This document shows positions 22,530 through 30,684 of a stretch of 43,941 nt of DNA, piece after piece. The stretch's first letter is position 1; the number at the start of each line of letters is the position of its first letter. The position numbers were made by a program, and so were the translations under genes. The stretch lies in NCBI GenBank assembly GCA_040289295.1, contig PSLA01000019.1, positions 1 to 43,941 on the forward strand, in the 5' to 3' direction. Origin of the DNA: J051 sp040289295. Lineage in GTDB: Bacteria > Armatimonadota > Fimbriimonadia > Fimbriimonadales > ATM1. Under the pieces are notes generated by a model. That model worked only from the letters and a program-made list of their open reading frames with translations. It had not been told where the DNA came from and made no database searches.

Positions 22530-24498
22530 GATCGAAAGGCAGAACGACCTTCAGTGCTATCCGAGAGCGGAACGTGCGAGCGTTCGGATCGCCAATGATA
22601 ACAAAGTACTCTGGCCCGAAGTCACCGGAGAAGCGGTAGGTTGCGTACACGTTCCACTCGCCGTCTCGGAAGATCGCTCGCCCGGAAACGGATTGGAACT
22701 CGCTCAGTTCGTAGCTTACGTTGAACACGTGCTGGGCGTCCATGTCCCCGGCGAGCGAGACGAACTGCAGAGAGGCGGAAGCGCTAAGCCCCCACAGGAA
22801 GCGCCACCTTGCCGACATGCGAATCTCTTCGTAGCGCATCGCGTCAACGGTTCCGAACGCGTACTCGATCGCGCCGTTGCGGATTGGGTCGTCGCTCGGG
22901 TAGCGAACCACGACGTTGGTTCGGCGGTCCGCCAGGGCGGGGAAGGCACTGTTGTTGTGTCCAAGTTCGACGCGCGGACCCTTGCGAAACGATGCTTTGA
23001 CGCTTCCGGAGACCGACTTCTCGAACAGTCCACCGGTTTCCACATCGTTCCGTGAGTTCGCGAAGAGATTGGCTTCTACCTGAGCAAGTGCGCCGGAGTC
23101 GTAAGACTTCCGGTAGAACCCGAATGCCTCTACGCCCTCGAATCCGCGTCGCGGAGCGAATCCCAATCGTGGCAAGAACTCGGAGTCCACCCGTTGCCAC
23201 CCGGCTCCAACGGTCAGACCGCCCGTGCGATAAGAGAAACTAACGTTGGAACGATAACCGTTGCCTTTGTCGCTATCGTCCGTCGCTGCGAACCACCCAT
23301 TCAGCGACCATTGCTGGGAGAGGCGATAACGACCGTCTACGCCAAAGGAGTGGTTTCTAACATCGTCTTTGTCGGACAGCACGTAGCCAAACGTGAGCTC
23401 GGCGTTTGCACCCCAGACACGCTGGTACCGAAGCACAGCTGCCTCCTCTCGCCCGAATCGCTGGGTAAATAGTGCGCTGACGCTCGACTCAGTACTGATT
23501 TTGCCGAACGCCTTCAGCCCCGCGTCAATCTGGCCTATTCGTTGCGGGGCGAACATGCGCACAGACGTTCCGCCGAAGCGGAAGAACTCCTCGCCCTCGG
23601 TAAAAAACGGCCGCGTTTCATCTGCCAGCCGCTCGAAGCGCGAAAAATCAATGCCGACTACCGCGTTTTCGATGTTCTCAAAATCTGGGTTGATCGTCAG
23701 GAGTCCGGTGAGGCCTCGGCTGAGCGGCATTCTGCCGTCTACGCCGCTGTGAACGGAGGCACCCTTGTCATCGTGCATGCTTGCGACGACGAATGGAAGC
23801 AGTTGAAAGATATGCGGTTGAGGAACGCGAGGCAGTTCCACTCCAACCCAGCGTCCGGTGTTCTCTGGAAGGCGCTCTGGGCCAAGGCTCGACCATTGCA
23901 ATTCCAGCTGGGCGCGAGGTACTCGGCGTTCGAAGTTGAGCGTCATGGTGTGCTTCCCTTCCCCAGGGACCCGTAGGATCCGCCACGGGATGAAGAACTC
24001 CGCCTCCCAGCCGGTGTCCGTCGTCCGAGCAAGAGCGAGCCACTCGCCTTGCCACTCCCGCTTCGTTGCTCGACCTCCGGCGAATCGCGCCTGAGTTGCG
24101 CCGCGTGGGTTCACAGTGAAGGTGTTCCAGTCTTGCCCTTCAAGCGTGCCGAACGGGTTCAACTGCACCGACACGGAATCGTCCGCGGAGACGTTTCCCT
24201 CACGGCGGTACTCGGTTGCGCGGATGAGGCCAGGGTTGGGGTCATGAGCGACGATGGCGAAGTACGCACCTTCTTCGGTGTAACCGGCATATATGAACGT
24301 GTTGAATTCAGCGATGAGCCGCTCACTGAAGCGGTCGACGAACCCCTTTGAACTGGCTGCTGACGCCCACTCCTGGGCTTCCACGATGCCGTCAATGACC
24401 GGCGGCGGATCAAGACGAACAGCTGGAAGTTCGCGGGCTCTCTGTGCCGAGGCGTGAAATGGCAAAAGGCAGGCAAGGGAGAGGAGCAGCCAGCGCAC
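22516..24498 (-). CDS. DUF5916-type protein: CBM9-like domain plus outer-membrane barrel-like C-terminus
   Basis: The 660-aa product has a signal peptide (RWLLLSLACLLPFHASA), then a DOMON/CBM9-like domain at ~25-215 (PPPVIDGIVEAQEW, DDSVSVQLNPFGT, WEAEFFIPWRILR). A long C-terminal region (~230-660) of alternating hydrophobic strands ends in a hydrophobic VLPFDLILN, as in outer-membrane barrels. The motif DETRPFFTEGEEFFRFG is typical of the DUF5916 family. Function is unknown; family members often sit with secreted enzymes, but none is adjacent here. GTG start at 24498 lies 8 nt downstream of TATCAT, suggesting a leaderless message. Confidence 0.85.
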   Translation of the reverse strand: MRWLLLSLACLLPFHASAQRARELPAVRLDPPPVIDGIVEAQEWASAASSKGFVDRFSERLIAEFNTFIYAGYTEEGAYFAIVAHDPNPGLIRATEYRREGNVSADDSVSVQLNPFGTLEGQDWNTFTVNPRGATQARFAGGRATKREWQGEWLALARTTDTGWEAEFFIPWRILRVPGEGKHTMTLNFERRVPRAQLELQWSSLGPERLPENTGRWVGVELPRVPQPHIFQLLPFVVASMHDDKGASVHSGVDGRMPLSRGLTGLLTINPDFENIENAVVGIDFSRFERLADETRPFFTEGEEFFRFGGTSVRMFAPQRIGQIDAGLKAFGKISTESSVSALFTQRFGREEAAVLRYQRVWGANAELTFGYVLSDKDDVRNHSFGVDGRYRLSQQWSLNGWFAATDDSDKGNGYRSNVSFSYRTGGLTVGAGWQRVDSEFLPRLGFAPRRGFEGVEAFGFYRKSYDSGALAQVEANLFANSRNDVETGGLFEKSVSGSVKASFRKGPRVELGHNNSAFPALADRRTNVVVRYPSDDPIRNGAIEYAFGTVDAMRYEEIRMSARWRFLWGLSASASLQFVSLAGDMDAQHVFNVSYELSEFQSVSGRAIFRDGEWNVYATYRFSGDFGPEYFVIIGDPNARTFRSRIALKVVLPFDLILN

Positions 24499-24506
24499 GG
24501 GCGCGC

Positions 24507-24512
24507 ATGATA
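24507..24512 (-). promoter_or_regulatory. Promoter -10-like element for the DUF5916 gene
   Basis: On the minus strand TATCAT, preceded by GG and followed by GCGCG, ends 8 nt before the GTG start at 24498. It closely resembles the folB element (TATCGT then GCGCC). Confidence 0.45.
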
Positions 24513-24566
24513 CCTGCCCCCGGCGCCTCTACGGCCCCGCAGACTCACCTGGGGGCATGCGTCTCG

Positions 24567-24572
24567 CATAAT
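24567..24572 (+). promoter_or_regulatory. Promoter -10-like element for the GT-C membrane protein gene
   Basis: CATAAT followed by GCGCC ends 8 nt before the GTG at 24581. The same CATAATGCGCC string precedes trpS on the other strand. A weak CTCACC lies 17 bp upstream. Confidence 0.5.
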
Positions 24573-24580
24573 GCGCCAAG

Positions 24581-26479
24581 GTGATTGGCGCAATCGGCTT
24601 TGCTGTTGCCGCGGGTGTTGTGGCTTGCGGCGTGGGACGCGTGATCTTTCAACGCGCCTTGCCAGGTTTGTCCGAGGTCTCCCTGCTTGCGGTGCGCGCG
24701 ATTTTCGGATTCGGTGTCATTGGTGCGGTGACGATGCTGGTCGGTTGGGCGGGCTACTTCGACCGTTTACCACTTCTTGCATTTTTGTTCATCGTACTTG
24801 GTGTGATTGGGTGGCTACGCATCGGGGTGCCGAAGGCACAGAGCACCCTCCCGCTTGCCGCCGTCGTTTGCGCTGCTCTCCTACTACTCCGAGTACCGGC
24901 AGCGCTCGCCCCTTCCGACTCGAACGACTGGGACACGCTAAGCCATCAACTCGCTATGGCGCGAATATGGCTGCAGTCAGGCGGTCTTAACTACATTCAG
25001 TTCATGCCACACAGCAACGTGCCAGGTTTGGTAAATATGTTATATCTTTGGGGCTTGTGGGCAGGTGACCAATACGCTGCCAAGATACTGACGGTGCTGT
25101 TTCTGGCGCTTGCCGCTCTGGCTATCGCGGGGGTCGCGGGTGCAAGGTATGGTCGAGCGGCGGCTAATTGGGCTGGCGTTGCCACGCTTGCCTCACCGGT
25201 GCTGCTCTGGGAAGCTGGCACCGCCTACGTGGACATCGCGCACGGATTGTGGACGTCGTTGGCGGTGCTGGCTTTCGCCTCGGCTCATGCGGCGGAAGAG
25301 CCCCAGGACGCCGAGCCGTGGTTACTCTTCGGCGGGTGGGCGATGGGGTTCGCGCTTGCCTCGAAGTACACCGCCCTACCCGTTGCGGGGATCCTGCTGT
25401 TCGGCACGCTTTGGTTCGCTGTTCGGCGCAAAGCGCTCCGAAAGCAGGTCGTTTTCGCCGTTGTGCTGGCTACTCTCGTCGCGCTCCCATGGTATGCCCG
25501 CAACTTGGTGAACACGGGCAATCCGTTCTATCCCTTCCTGTACTCCGTGTTCGACGGCCGCAACTGGAGCGACGAGAACGCCGCCGCCTTCCGCGCGGAG
25601 CAGTCGCAGTTCGGCATCGGAGTGCGGCCAGGCGGTGAGGTGAGTCCTGCCGCGTTCGGAGGCGCGATCACGGGATTAGCGCTCCAGCCCGATCGTCAGG
25701 TCAATCGTGCGTCACCGTTTGGAGCGACCGGCCCGGTGTTCCTTCTTGCTCCGCTTCTCTGGGCGCTTTCGGGTCGAGCCAGGCGCTTCGAGCGCGCACT
25801 TCTGGTCGTGCTGTTGCTGTCGCTTGTCGCCTGGTTCTACATGACGCAGCAGTCGAGGTACATCACCGGGCTTGTGCTGATCTCGTCGGTGCTTGCGGGC
25901 GGCTTGGTAACGTTGCGTTATCGTCCGCTGGCGATCGCGGCGATTGCGCTGCAGGTCATGTGGTGCTTTGCGCTGTTTGGGTACCTCAATCGTGAAGAAC
26001 TAAGGGCGCAGATTGCGGTTTCAACCGGCGAGATTACGCGGGACGAATACCTGAACGCGCGGTTCGACTTCTGGCAGGGGGTGCAGGCGATCAATTCCTT
26101 GGAAGAGGGTGCGAAGGTCGCGCTGTACGATGAGGTGCGGGGCTTCTACCTTACGCGGGACTACTTCTGGGCAAACCCACAGCACAGCACTATGATTGCT
26201 TACGACAGTCTCAGCAGCGGTGCGGGGTTGGTCGAGCGGCTGCGCTCGCTCGGCTCGACGCACGTGTACGTTCACCTCAGCCCGGTCATCCTCGGCCCGG
26301 AGCGCGCCGCCCGACTCTCGTGGGCATTCACCGACTCGACCGCCCCGATCGAGGACGAGGAGCGATTCCGACGGTTACTGATCGAAGCCGTGCGCCAAGG
26401 TGAGCTAACCCTGCTCTCGACTCAAAGCACCGGAACCGGGCGCGTCGCGGGCTTACTGTATGCTATACCGAATCAGTAG
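24581..26479 (+). CDS. GT-C-fold glycosyltransferase-like multispanning membrane protein
   Basis: The 632-aa product has about 12-13 hydrophobic segments. A loop near residues 108-130 contains SNDWDTLSHQLAMARIW, with an acidic residue placed as in the first periplasmic loop of GT-C/GT39 transferases. The motif LPWYARNLVNTGNPFYPFLY is common in these proteins. The C-terminal ~130 residues are soluble. Likely role: transfer of sugar from a polyprenyl-phosphate donor to an envelope acceptor (family inference; substrate unknown). GTG start, no Shine-Dalgarno, CATAAT 8 nt upstream. The 3' end overlaps the convergent alr gene by 7 nt. Confidence 0.8.
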   Translation: MIGAIGFAVAAGVVACGVGRVIFQRALPGLSEVSLLAVRAIFGFGVIGAVTMLVGWAGYFDRLPLLAFLFIVLGVIGWLRIGVPKAQSTLPLAAVVCAALLLLRVPAALAPSDSNDWDTLSHQLAMARIWLQSGGLNYIQFMPHSNVPGLVNMLYLWGLWAGDQYAAKILTVLFLALAALAIAGVAGARYGRAAANWAGVATLASPVLLWEAGTAYVDIAHGLWTSLAVLAFASAHAAEEPQDAEPWLLFGGWAMGFALASKYTALPVAGILLFGTLWFAVRRKALRKQVVFAVVLATLVALPWYARNLVNTGNPFYPFLYSVFDGRNWSDENAAAFRAEQSQFGIGVRPGGEVSPAAFGGAITGLALQPDRQVNRASPFGATGPVFLLAPLLWALSGRARRFERALLVVLLLSLVAWFYMTQQSRYITGLVLISSVLAGGLVTLRYRPLAIAAIALQVMWCFALFGYLNREELRAQIAVSTGEITRDEYLNARFDFWQGVQAINSLEEGAKVALYDEVRGFYLTRDYFWANPQHSTMIAYDSLSSGAGLVERLRSLGSTHVYVHLSPVILGPERAARLSWAFTDSTAPIEDEERFRRLLIEAVRQGELTLLSTQSTGTGRVAGLLYAIPNQ

Positions 26480-27570
26480 ATATAGAACCTCGGCACGCGC
26501 GACATCACGCGCGTCGTGATCTCATGCGGTGTCGTGCCCACAAGCTCGGCAAGCTGCTCTGCCGTAACGCCGTCGCCTATGAGCGTTACCTCGTCGCCCA
26601 CTTGGGCTTCGCGTATCTCTGTGATGTCCACCATTACCTGGTCCATGCAGACCAGGCCGCGGATGGGTGCGCACATTCCTCGAATCATTACCCATCCGCG
26701 GTTGCTCAGCATGCGGTGATATCCGTCCCCGTAGCCGATGCCCACGGTTGCGATGCGGGAGTCTCGATCCGCTCGCCACGTCATGTTATAGCCTACGGAA
26801 TCCCCTTTTGGAACGCGACGAATCGCCATGATTCGGCTCTTCCACGTAAGGGCGCGACGAAGAGGCAGTTCAAAGCCCGAGACATGGCTGACCCCGTAAG
26901 CGAGGATGCCGATGCGCGCGAGGTCCATCGTCATTTCCGGATGCTTCAGAAGCGCCCCACTGTTGCTGCAGTGACGAATCGCGACGCGCACTCCAGCGCC
27001 TTGAATCCCTGCCAGTGTCGCTTGGAACAATTCAAATTGCTGCGCAGTGAACTCGGGTGCGCCGGCAGACCAAGCGAAGTGCGTCCAGATGCCCTCGAGT
27101 CGAACGTGGGGAAGTTTCGCGATGGCGACGGCGAGCGACGCAGCCTCCTGGGGCGGCGCGCCGAACCGATGCATCCCGGTGTCCACTTTGAGATGAACCA
27201 CAACTTCGCGGCCTAGGTGCGCTGCAGCGCGCGAGAGCTCCCGCGCTGTCGTGAGGTCCTGTACGGAGGCTCTCAATCGATAAAACACCACCTGTTCCGC
27301 CTCCATCGGAAGGAAAGGCGAGAGGATGAGGATCGGTGCTTCGATTTCCGCCTCTCGCAGTGCGACCCCCTCATGCACGGTTGCCACCGCGAGCCAATCC
27401 GCTCCTGCCGCCGAGGCTGCCCTCGAAGCGGGCACGATGCCGTGGCCGTAGGCGTCTGCTTTCACCACCACGGCGAGCAACGCGCCTCCTAGGCGCTCAC
27501 GGAGCACCCGTACGTTATGGTGAATCGCGCCCAAATCAATCTCGGCCCACGTTCTGGGGTACTCACTCAT
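26473..27570 (-). CDS. alr: Alanine racemase
   Basis: The 365-aa PLP enzyme makes D-alanine for peptidoglycan. PLP lysine is Lys37 in AVVVKADAYGHG, the catalytic Tyr is Tyr261 in DSVGYNMTWRA, and GIGYGDGYHR plus CMDQVMVD (308-315) complete the active site and dimer contacts. The start is taken as ATG 27570 (MSEYPRTWAEIDLGA), 8 nt after the TAAACT element. An upstream in-frame ATG at 27615 would add 15 residues and bury that element. Confidence 0.95.
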   Translation of the reverse strand: MSEYPRTWAEIDLGAIHHNVRVLRERLGGALLAVVVKADAYGHGIVPASRAASAAGADWLAVATVHEGVALREAEIEAPILILSPFLPMEAEQVVFYRLRASVQDLTTARELSRAAAHLGREVVVHLKVDTGMHRFGAPPQEAASLAVAIAKLPHVRLEGIWTHFAWSAGAPEFTAQQFELFQATLAGIQGAGVRVAIRHCSNSGALLKHPEMTMDLARIGILAYGVSHVSGFELPLRRALTWKSRIMAIRRVPKGDSVGYNMTWRADRDSRIATVGIGYGDGYHRMLSNRGWVMIRGMCAPIRGLVCMDQVMVDITEIREAQVGDEVTLIGDGVTAEQLAELVGTTPHEITTRVMSRVPRFYIY

Positions 27571-27578
27571 TCGGGCAC

Positions 27579-27584
27579 AGTTTA
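27579..27584 (-). promoter_or_regulatory. Promoter -10-like element for alr
   Basis: On the minus strand GGGCGTAAACTGTGCCCG: the hexamer TAAACT ends 8 nt before the alr ATG at 27570. It resembles the rpmJ element (GGGTAAACTGGCCCG). No -35 box is clear. Confidence 0.5.
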
Positions 27585-27885
27585 CGCCCTCGCGCTGCGC
27601 TGGAGGGCTACTCAATCGGCCAAGTCGCCAGATTCAGCCGCCGGTGCCACTGCAGGAACTTGATTCGCCCGCGCGCGGGAACTGCGTTGCGGGCATATCG
27701 TAAACCCCGGATCCCGTCTGCAGGCAGTTGCTGCTCCTTCCCCGATTGCCTTAGCCGAAGCCGGCGAGACAAACCATGAGGCCGCCGTCGAAGTTACCTC
27801 CGTGCCCGACACATGACGCGTCGCCGGAAGGCACCTGAACAGGTAGTGCGATAGCGGCCCGCATAGTTGTGTTCGCCGTTGGGGG
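27585..27885. other. Intergenic region without a recognisable gene
   Basis: About 300 bp between the alr promoter and the lipoprotein promoter, large for this compact region. Only short ORFs without family signatures cross it. I see no tRNA, clear terminator or repeat; a small palindrome CTGCAGGCAG lies near 27720. It could hold a small RNA or a decayed gene, but nothing in it supports either. Confidence 0.3.
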
Positions 27886-27891
27886 TATGCT
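27886..27891 (+). promoter_or_regulatory. Promoter -10-like element for the lipoprotein gene
   Basis: TATGCT preceded by GGGGG ends 8 nt before ATG 27900, the same spacing seen for alr, trpS and the GT-C gene. Confidence 0.35.
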
Positions 27892-27899
27892 ACAAGGTG

Positions 27900-28592
27900 A
27901 TGCTCTTCCGAGCCGCCGCTGCTTCCTGCTTGCTTCTCATGGTCGGCTGTGCGAAGTTCCCGAACAGCGGCGGACAGCAGGGGACGCGCAGGCTCGTTTT
28001 CACCATTAAGCTCGCCTCGGAAGTGAACCCGGACTACGTGTACATCTTCGCGATTCGTGACGGGAACGACCTAACGGGGCAAGAAGGTCCGATTCCCGTC
28101 ATTGCACCTCCGTGGGGCAACGGGTTTGTGGCGGGCAAGGCTACCCACTTCGTGCGCTTCGATGGAGATCAGCCGGACGGTGGCTATGCTCTCTACAGAT
28201 TTACCGATCTCCAGAACCTCTCGTCATGGATCCTCGTCGGACAGCCGATCAGTTTTGAGACCCCTGGCCCTGGCGAGCGGACGCTCCGATTTGAAATCGA
28301 TCTCACCCAGTTGCGCCCCAACCCAGCGGACGCCATGAACATACAGGCGCTGCAGGTGAATCTGTTGACCATGGATCGTGTGCCGATCGACCCCCACGAC
28401 CGCGACCCCAAGGTTTGGGACGCTCTGGGAAACTCGCGGGACATCAACGAGATCTCGAGTTACCTCACCATCCTCATGACGCCCGACCGCATCTATCGCA
28501 ACAGCGACACGAACATTGAGCCGGAGGGGGACGTGAACGACCCGCGCCTCGACATCGTGGACTGGAGCATCGAGGTGCGGACGCTCCAATGA
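27900..28592 (+). CDS. Predicted lipoprotein of unknown function
   Basis: The 230-aa product has a type II signal sequence (MLFRAAAASCLLLMVGC) and lipobox cysteine at residue 17. The mature part (TRRLVFTIKLASEVNPDYVYIFAIRDGND and later YLTILMTPDRIYRNSD, quoted in part) is predicted beta-rich. I do not recognise a family. ATG 27900 and GTG 27897 are adjacent alternatives; an in-frame start at 27867 would place charged residues ahead of the signal and precede the TATGCT element. It ends 3 nt before the CCA end of the convergent tRNA-Pro. Confidence 0.75.
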   Translation: MLFRAAAASCLLLMVGCAKFPNSGGQQGTRRLVFTIKLASEVNPDYVYIFAIRDGNDLTGQEGPIPVIAPPWGNGFVAGKATHFVRFDGDQPDGGYALYRFTDLQNLSSWILVGQPISFETPGPGERTLRFEIDLTQLRPNPADAMNIQALQVNLLTMDRVPIDPHDRDPKVWDALGNSRDINEISSYLTILMTPDRIYRNSDTNIEPEGDVNDPRLDIVDWSIEVRTLQ

Positions 28593-28595
28593 GAA

Positions 28596-28673
28596 TGGTC
28601 GGGGCGACTGGATTCGAACCAGCGACCTCTTGCACCCCATGCAAGCGCGCTATCCAGGCTGCGCCACGCCCCG
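28596..28673 (-). tRNA. tRNA-Pro (anticodon GGG), CCA encoded
   Basis: The minus strand folds into a full cloverleaf: acceptor CGGGGCG/CGCCCCG with discriminator A, D arm with GGCGCAGCCTGG, anticodon stem CTTGC/GCAAG around ATGGGGT (anticodon GGG), and T arm GGTTCGAATCC. The encoded CCA is at 28596-28598. The 5' end lies 17 nt after the stop of a 50-codon minus-strand ORF, so the two may share a transcript. Confidence 0.95.
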
Positions 28674-28690
28674 ACGCTGCCTGATTCTAC

Positions 28691-28843
28691 TCAAAACCCC
28701 CACAGCCACGCCGCCGCAGCAACGGTGGCAGCCACAAGAGACACAATCGCCCAACAGCCGATGCCAGCGTAAGGTCGGCACCCTCTAGGCGTGAGGCGCA
28801 GACCAAAGTATGGTCGCGGACCATAGCGACGTCTCCAAGGCAT
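28691..28843 (-). CDS. Putative 50-aa single-pass membrane protein
   Basis: The ORF encodes an Arg-rich N-terminus (MPWRRRYGPRPYF) followed by one hydrophobic segment (CWAIVSLVAATVAAAAWLWGF, residues ~29-50, quoted from the segment). It is not a known family. Support: TATGAT on the minus strand ends 6 nt before the ATG, matching the leaderless pattern of neighbours, and the positive-inside layout is sensible. The longer in-frame reading from 29086 crosses tRNA-Arg and accB and is rejected. It lies just upstream of tRNA-Pro. Confidence 0.4.
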   Translation of the reverse strand: MPWRRRYGPRPYFGLRLTPRGCRPYAGIGCWAIVSLVAATVAAAAWLWGF

Positions 28844-28849
28844 GGCATA

Positions 28850-28855
28850 ATCATA
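28850..28855 (-). promoter_or_regulatory. Promoter -10-like element for the small membrane ORF / tRNA-Pro
   Basis: On the minus strand TATGAT ends 6 nt before ATG 28843. The overlapping CATAAT on the plus strand (28846-28851) makes the element partly symmetric. It is the only promoter candidate seen for tRNA-Pro. Confidence 0.35.
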
Positions 28856-28894
28856 GCCGATTTGCGCCAGCGCCCGGCGCGCCCTCGCCGCGGG

Positions 28895-28900
28895 TAAAAT
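28895..28900 (+). promoter_or_regulatory. Promoter -10-like element for tRNA-Arg and accB
   Basis: TAAAAT preceded by GGG ends 9 nt before the 5' end of tRNA-Arg, so initiation would fall just ahead of the mature tRNA. No -35 box is clear. Confidence 0.5.
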
Positions 28901-28909
28901 CGCCTGAAC

Positions 28910-28985
28910 GCGGACGTAGCTCAGTGGATAGAGCACCAGTCTTCGGAACTGGGTGTCGGGGGTTCGAATCCCTCCGTCCGCGCCA
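28910..28985 (+). tRNA. tRNA-Arg (anticodon TCG), CCA encoded
   Basis: 76-nt cloverleaf: acceptor GCGGACG/CGTCCGC with discriminator G, D arm AGCTCAGTGGATAGAGC, anticodon stem CCAGT/ACTGG around CTTCGGA (anticodon TCG, reading CGA), and T arm GGGGGTTCGAATCCCTC. CCA at 28983-28985 is genomically encoded. Only 9 nt separate it from the accB start codon. Confidence 0.96.
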
Positions 28986-28994
28986 TCTTTACTC

Positions 28995-29408
28995 ATGTCG
29001 GACACAAAAGAACAGATCGAGCGCCTTGTTCGTCTTCTCGACGAGCATGGCTTGACGGGACTAAGAGTTCGTGACGGTGACCGCATTATCGAGGTGAGGC
29101 GCGACGTCGCGCAAGTCGCTGCACCTAGTATCGGGCCATTTCCAAAGACGGAGCCCGAGCCGGATGGCGTCCCGATCCCAAGCCCGATGGTCGGTGTGTT
29201 TTATCGCCAGCCCTCGCCGGACGAGCCGCACTACGTCGAGGTCGGAGACCGCATAGAGCGAGGGCAGGTGATCGGCCTTATCGAAGCGATGAAGGTGTTC
29301 AACGAAGTCGAGTCGCCGGTGGCCGGCATCGTTACCGCCGTCCTCGTCGAGTCGGGCGCTCTCGTTCAAGAGGGCGATCCGATCATGCTTGTAAGGACCA
29401 GTGCATGA
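28995..29408 (+). CDS. accB: Biotin carboxyl carrier protein of acetyl-CoA carboxylase
   Basis: The 137-aa product has the BCCP layout: N-terminal helix (KEQIERLVRLLDEHGL), acidic/Pro linker, and a C-terminal biotinyl domain with Lys100 in EAMKVFNEV and the PMVGVFYRQPSPDEPHYVEVGD thumb region (in part: MVGVFYRQPSPDEP). It carries biotin between the carboxylase and transferase in fatty-acid synthesis. accC is not adjacent; hom follows with an ATGA overlap. There is no Shine-Dalgarno: tRNA-Arg ends 9 nt upstream. Confidence 0.95.
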   Translation: MSDTKEQIERLVRLLDEHGLTGLRVRDGDRIIEVRRDVAQVAAPSIGPFPKTEPEPDGVPIPSPMVGVFYRQPSPDEPHYVEVGDRIERGQVIGLIEAMKVFNEVESPVAGIVTAVLVESGALVQEGDPIMLVRTSA

Positions 29409-30682
29409 AGCCGCTTAACCTCGGGTTTCTCGGCTTGGGGACGGTCGGGCAAGGGGTGTGTCGGGTGCTGGCGCAGAATAGCGACACCCTCGTCGCTCGG
29501 GGGATGGCCCCTCTGCATCCGCTGGCTGCGTGCGTGCGCGACGTGGGGAAGGAACGAAGTTTTGCCCCACCGACGGTTACGACCGATCACCGATCTATTG
29601 TGTGTAACCCGGAGGTCGATGTTGTAGTAGAGGTGATGGGTGGCGTGGAGCCGGCGAAAACTTGGCTCGAAGAGGCGCTGCAGTCGGGCAAGCACGTGGT
29701 TACGGCGAACAAGGAACTCATCGCTCGGCACGGAAGGGAACTCGAGGCATTGGCGCGGGAGCGAGAAGTGCGAATCCTTTACGACGCCGCCGTGTGCGGA
29801 GGCATTCCCATCTTGCCGGTCCTTCGACATCGCCTGGTCGCGAATCATATAGAGCGCATCGCAGGCATCGTAAACGGTACGACGAACTATCTTCTCACCC
29901 GAATGTCGTACGACGCAGCGCCCTACGAGCAGGCTCTGCAAGAGGCGCAGGAGAAGGGATACGCCGAGCCAGACCCGACCGCTGACGTTGAGAACTTCGA
30001 CGCACAGAGCAAGCTCGCCATTCTTGTCACCATCGCGTTCGGTGAACCGGTTACTCCGGATCAGGTGCATCGCGAAGGCATCGCGCACGTAACGCCCCGC
30101 GACGTCGAGTTCGCCGAAATTTTGGGATACAGGATCAAGCCGATTGCCGTTGCCGGCGTGGCCGCGAACGGCATCGAAGCGCGCGTTCACCCGGCATTAG
30201 TCGCACTTTCTAACCCTCTTTCCAAGGTGGACGGTGCGGACAACGCTGTGCTCGTCCGTGGAGACTTCGTCGGAGACCTGATGCTGCTTGGGAAGGGTGC
30301 CGGCGCGGGCCCGACGGCGAGCGCAATCATCGGGGACCTCGAGGAACTCGCTGCCGCCTCGGGCAAGCAGACCCGAGTCTCGGAAGGGGGCGCAACGAGG
30401 CCGGCGATCGGCGTCCAGAGCATCGATGACACCGTCGTACGCTTCTACGTCCGGATGACCTCTCAAGACAGACCGAAGGCGCTTGGACAGATTGCTTCCG
30501 CTTTCGGTGATTACGAGGTGTCGCTGTCTGCGCTCGAGATGCACGAGCTGCCGAATAACCGATCTGAACTGGTCTTCCTCACGCACCCGGCGAGGGAAGC
30601 GAACCTAAAAAAGGCCCTCGCGTTGATCGAGCACCTGCCAATGATCGAACGCATCGACAACTGGCTACGTATCGAGGTGTGA
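29405..30682 (+). CDS. hom: Homoserine dehydrogenase with ACT domain
   Basis: The 425-aa enzyme reduces aspartate semialdehyde to homoserine. The NAD(P) loop is GLGTVGQG (10-17). The catalytic region has VTANKELIARHG, YDAAVCGGIPI, NGTTNYLLTRM and AEPDPTADVENFDAQSKLAIL (in part: DPTADVENFDAQSKL). The C-terminal ~80 residues form an ACT domain (VRFYVRMTSQDRPKALGQIA), suggesting feedback control by threonine, as known for the family. The start overlaps accB (ATGA) and the stop overlaps the next gene. Confidence 0.96.
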   Translation: MKPLNLGFLGLGTVGQGVCRVLAQNSDTLVARGMAPLHPLAACVRDVGKERSFAPPTVTTDHRSIVCNPEVDVVVEVMGGVEPAKTWLEEALQSGKHVVTANKELIARHGRELEALAREREVRILYDAAVCGGIPILPVLRHRLVANHIERIAGIVNGTTNYLLTRMSYDAAPYEQALQEAQEKGYAEPDPTADVENFDAQSKLAILVTIAFGEPVTPDQVHREGIAHVTPRDVEFAEILGYRIKPIAVAGVAANGIEARVHPALVALSNPLSKVDGADNAVLVRGDFVGDLMLLGKGAGAGPTASAIIGDLEELAAASGKQTRVSEGGATRPAIGVQSIDDTVVRFYVRMTSQDRPKALGQIASAFGDYEVSLSALEMHELPNNRSELVFLTHPAREANLKKALALIEHLPMIERIDNWLRIEV

Positions 30683-30684
30683 TG

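Noticed and set aside
26524..27216. 230-aa plus-strand open frame opposite alr
   Set aside because: Antisense to alanine racemase, whose active-site residues are all present; no promoter or ribosome binding site.
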